In this document: piece after piece, positions 63,085 to 64,000 of the stretch | How the letters are laid out: each line of letters begins with the position of its first letter | How positions within the stretch are numbered: the stretch's first letter is position 1 | Source of the DNA: Pseudotamlana agarivorans | GTDB lineage: Bacteria > Bacteroidota > Bacteroidia > Flavobacteriales > Flavobacteriaceae | DNA length: 64,000 nucleotides | Direction: 5' to 3' | NCBI RefSeq assembly: GCF_018860245.1 | Contig: NZ_JAHKPD010000013.1 | Coordinates: forward strand, 124,001 to 188,000 | Notes under the pieces: generated by a model | Told to the model about the DNA's origin: nothing | What the model saw: only the letters and a program-made list of their open reading frames with translations | Database searches by the model: none | Position numbers and translations under genes: made by a program

Positions 63085-64000
63085 ATGAATAATAAAATGA
63101 TACCAAAACGTTCAAAACTTTTTTTAATGCTCAGTTTATTTTTAACGGCATTTACAGTTTTAACATCATGTGCTTCTAAAGAAACCCCGAAAAAGCCCAT
63201 AACCATTGAATCACTTTTAAATGAAATGATTGATCGTGAAGCAATAGCACGTTTTCCAAAAAACGATTTTCGATTAAAACAGGAGAGTAGCTATAATAGG
63301 GCTTCTACAAGTCCGAAAGATACGATAGGTTGGTTTACTAATAAGGATTTTAACACCAAAGATGACCATCATAATTTTATACGAATTGAAGAAAATGAAG
63401 GCGTAAAAGAATGGGTTTTGATGGATCATGAAGGAGCGGGAGCAATTGTTCGTACCTGGATGCCATTTCGAAGTACAAAAAGACCTGAGACGAACAGTAT
63501 CATTAAAATTTATTTGGATGGAGCCACATCGCCTACTTTAGAAGGGAATATGCTTAATCTTTTAAATGGAACAGGGCTTTTTCCTTTTCCTTTAGCACAT
63601 AAATCGTTGCGTTCGGCAGTGTCATTTTTTCCAATACCTTATGCGAAAAGTTGTAAGGTAACTGTCACCGAACGTCCGTTTTTTTATCAGTTTACTTACA
63701 GAGAATATGATGAAGGAACGGCTATAAAAACATTCACTATTGAAGATTTTTATAAGGCAGAAGATCAAATTAAACAGGTTTGTGAAACCTTACAATCCCC
63801 AAAAAATAAAACAGAAGGCGACCTCGTAAAACTAAATGAAACCTTGGAAGCAGGAAGGGAAACGGCTGTTGTATTACCTCAAGGTACTTCATCAATTCAA
63901 AACCTTTCGTTAAAACTAGACAGTTATACAGACACGACAGTTACGCGTTCTGTAGTTCTTAAAATGGAATTTGATGGGCAGCAAACAGTTTGGTGCCCAA
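63085..64000 (+). CDS. GH172 (DUF2961) lipoprotein, N-terminal part
   Basis: The frame runs from ATG to the window end without a stop (305 codons seen). It has a lipobox (VLTSC, Cys29) and is a close paralog of the GH172 protein at 13204, sharing SLLNEMIDR, IGWFTN, NMLNLLNGT, FPFPLAHKS and TVTERPFFYQFTYREY. The catalytic Glu pair would lie beyond the window. It starts 8 bp after the sulfatase gene, repeating the sulfatase/GH172 pairing seen in region 1 in reverse order. The substrate in a fucose-rich locus is unclear. Confidence 0.9.
   Translation, partial: MNNKMIPKRSKLFLMLSLFLTAFTVLTSCASKETPKKPITIESLLNEMIDREAIARFPKNDFRLKQESSYNRASTSPKDTIGWFTNKDFNTKDDHHNFIRIEENEGVKEWVLMDHEGAGAIVRTWMPFRSTKRPETNSIIKIYLDGATSPTLEGNMLNLLNGTGLFPFPLAHKSLRSAVSFFPIPYAKSCKVTVTERPFFYQFTYREYDEGTAIKTFTIEDFYKAEDQIKQVCETLQSPKNKTEGDLVKLNETLEAGRETAVVLPQGTSSIQNLSLKLDSYTDTTVTRSVVLKMEFDGQQTVWCP

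Noticed and set aside
1-64000. CRISPR arrays, tRNA or rRNA genes
   Set aside because: I saw no regularly spaced repeats with unique spacers, no tRNA cloverleaf with CCA-end context and no rRNA-like sequence.

Overview
The window looks like part of the chromosome of a marine flavobacterium (Bacteroidota, Flavobacteriaceae; a Formosa-, Mariniflexile- or Algibacter-like alga degrader is my best guess). The reasons are low GC, A-rich leaders with weak Shine-Dalgarno sites, a SusC/SusD pair, many secreted enzymes ending in type IX secretion (T9SS) C-terminal sorting domains, and promoter cores with a TTTG -7 box. Every gene I accept is on the + strand. Most of the window is one large polysaccharide utilization locus (PUL). 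I infer the substrate to be a sulfated, probably acetylated, fucose-rich brown-algal polysaccharide (fucoidan or galactofucan).

Region 1 (1-17609) is a tightly packed run of enzymes: the tail of an upstream gene, a GH36 alpha-galactosidase, two S1 sulfatases, two GH29 alpha-L-fucosidases, two GH97 enzymes, a GH172 (DUF2961) lipoprotein and two related TIM-barrel proteins. One of these two carries a lectin domain with an exact F-type (fucose-binding) motif. A strong hairpin at 17715-17750 closes the run.

Region 2 (17769-25812) holds a secreted protein of unknown function, a LytS-type histidine kinase with a related sensor domain, a LytTR response regulator and a TonB-dependent-type outer-membrane protein. 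Between the regulator and the outer-membrane gene lies about 1.9 kb of small hypothetical genes and hairpin repeats. It is flanked by a 58-bp direct repeat (57 of 58 identical) of the regulator's 3' end, which suggests an inserted cassette-like element.

Region 3 (25955-45334) has a GH141-like beta-helix lipoprotein and a MITE-like palindromic repeat. Next is an operon of three GH107-like endo-fucanases around a large esterase, then an EF-hand esterase, a second GH141-like protein, a ThuA-like protein and a DUF1080 protein.

Region 4 (46358-53610) is the uptake and capture operon: SusC, SusD, a DUF4959/DUF5000-type surface lipoprotein and a DUF4998-type lipoprotein. A decayed T9SS sorting domain (53791-53988) follows.

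Region 5 (54247-64000) has two giant tandem paralogs in which a GH107-like core sits between two copies of an unrecognised beta-sandwich module. A third sulfatase and a second GH172 gene, cut by the window end, follow.

Four transcription units (fucanase operon, EF-hand esterase, SusCD, giant fucanase pair) share an upstream module of about 130 bp. It has a TGATTTGAG site, in most cases an inverted copy about 44 bp later, a third copy about 28 bp after that, and a CATATTTG-type core 24-25 bp downstream, so they are probably one regulon. The working model is as follows. Secreted GH107-like fucanases and esterases cut and deacetylate the polymer. SusCD and its accessory lipoproteins capture and import the oligosaccharides. 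Sulfatases, GH29, GH141, GH36, GH97 and GH172 enzymes then trim them. Function calls rest on motifs and context only; no database search was run.
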